Source of the DNA: Zoogloeaceae bacterium
GTDB taxonomy: Bacteria; Pseudomonadota; Gammaproteobacteria; Burkholderiales; Rhodocyclaceae
Reading direction: 5' to 3'
NCBI GenBank assembly: GCA_031290535.1
Contig: JAITNI010000017.1
Span: 1 to 5,463 of the forward strand
Length of the DNA: 5,463 bases
The position numbers and the translations under genes are program-made. The notes under the pieces were generated by a model, which was given only the letters and a program-made list of their open reading frames with translations, was not told the origin of the DNA and made no database searches. Shown here in pieces: positions 5,137 through 5,463 of the stretch (position 1 is the stretch's first letter; every line of letters starts with the position of its first letter).

Positions 5137-5205
5137 CATGGTGAGCCTTTCCGCGCATGGTGAGCTTGTCGAACCATGCCCAACGACCAAGCTCAGGGCG
5201 AACGT
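5137..5205. repeat. Dispersed repeat with direct and inverted copies upstream of proA
   Basis: CATGGTGAGC occurs twice (5137-5146 and 5156-5165). TGAGCTTG (5161-5168) pairs with CAAGCTCA (5188-5195), and the pairing extends by TCG/CGA after one bulged base. GCATGG (5155-5160) and CCATGC (5174-5179) form a competing dyad. The wording GGTGAGCTTGTCGAACCATG ... AAGCTCAGGGCGAACG matches a short extragenic repeat common in proteobacteria (recalled, not searched). The tandem CATGGTGAGC suggests two partial copies. It ends about 25 bp before the proA -10 box. Confidence 0.55.
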
Positions 5206-5230
5206 GCGGAGGGATTATTATGGGAACCGC

Positions 5231-5236
5231 TATAAT
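5231..5236 (+). promoter_or_regulatory. -10 box of the probable proA promoter
   Basis: A perfect TATAAT lies 30 nt before the proA start, giving a leader of about 24 nt. No -35 match lies 15-19 nt upstream (the stretch is GCGGAGGG), and there is no TGn extension, so it may be weak or activator-dependent. A second A/T match, TATTAT, lies at 5216-5221. Confidence 0.45.
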
Positions 5237-5266
5237 GGGAGTTTTGCACCATCGTCGGGTTCTCTC

Positions 5267-5463
5267 ATGACCATCGAAGCCATCACCACCCTCGCCCGTC
5301 AGGCGCGCGCCGCCTCGCGCCACCTCGCCCGCGCCAGCACGGCGCAAAAGAATGCCGCGCTGGAAGCCATCGCCGCCGCCCTCCTGCGTGAAAAAGAAAC
5401 CCTCCTCGCCGCCAACCGGGCGGATGTTGAGGCCGCCCGCGCCGCCGGACTGGAAGCGGCGTT
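5267..5463 (+). CDS. proA: Glutamate-5-semialdehyde dehydrogenase, N-terminal part
   Basis: This is the second step of proline biosynthesis in the cytoplasm: NADPH-dependent reduction of gamma-glutamyl phosphate to glutamate-5-semialdehyde. The first 65 codons are visible; the family is about 415-420 residues, so most of the gene, including the catalytic Cys, lies outside. The segment has the hallmark ProA opening: [16 protein letters not shown], then [16 protein letters not shown] (25-40), then [20 protein letters not shown]. This is the helical start of the aldehyde-dehydrogenase-like fold. The ATG at 5267 fits the usual N-terminus length. The Shine-Dalgarno match is poor (only GGG at 5257-5259). 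It is not preceded by proB, whose product makes the unstable substrate, so proB must be elsewhere. The GCC-rich codons differ sharply from the AT-rich gene at the left edge. Confidence 0.92.
   Translation, partial: MTIEAITTLARQARAASRHLARASTAQKNAALEAIAAALLREKETLLAANRADVEAARAAGLEAA

Larger units (their letters stand above)
4890..5266. other. 377-bp gap with repeat remnants and the proA promoter
   Basis: No convincing gene lies here: short open frames at 4902-5105 (plus) and 5102-5347 (minus) lack ribosome sites and family-like sequence. The gap holds a C-run/G-run hairpin (4986-5000), a dispersed repeat (5137-5205) and a TATAAT box (5231-5236). CGATTGC followed by AAAATTT within a few tens of bases occurs twice (from about 4939 and about 5057), which may be a degenerate duplication. 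No clear T-tract terminator follows the carboxypeptidase gene. Confidence 0.55.

Overview
The window reads as chromosomal DNA of a proteobacterium, most likely beta- or gammaproteobacterial. The main genes look fairly GC-rich (about 60% in a sampled stretch of the glutamate-synthase-like gene), Shine-Dalgarno sites are clear, a complete-looking proA start lies at the right edge, and the gaps carry short palindromic repeats of kinds common in those classes. The genus cannot be named from this sequence.

Left part (1-1043). The 5' part of a minus-strand gene for an exported protein of unknown function runs off the left edge; it is visibly AT-richer (about 43% GC over the first 240 bases). Behind it lie a strong UUCG-loop hairpin and a 33-codon minus-strand gene (471-572) with a textbook ribosome binding site and promoter. 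Divergent from this gene is an XRE-family repressor-like gene (696-1043). Their short shared upstream region contains GTTG/CAAC inverted repeats that overlap the promoter of the small gene.

Middle part (1044-3777). After a REP-like palindrome comes a tight two-gene toxin-antitoxin operon: a ribbon-helix-helix antitoxin with a UPF0175-like C-terminal part, then a PIN-domain nuclease. The two reading frames are 2 bases apart, and an extended -10 promoter overlaps a candidate operator. Next is a 547-residue FMN/iron-sulfur protein of the glutamate synthase central-domain family. It has two N-terminal membrane segments, lacks the amidotransferase domain and has no GltD-type partner beside it.

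Right part (3778-5463). A 67-bp dispersed palindromic element lies in the leader of a secreted M14 zinc carboxypeptidase of the MpaA-like type (3981-4889). A 377-bp gap holding two further dispersed-repeat remnants and a perfect TATAAT box leads into proA (glutamate-5-semialdehyde dehydrogenase, proline biosynthesis), which is cut by the right edge.

The genes do not form one pathway. The window looks like a joint between an accessory segment (exported protein, micro-gene with XRE regulator, toxin-antitoxin pair) and ordinary metabolic and envelope genes, with repeats in most gaps. I found no tRNA, rRNA, CRISPR array or transposase.
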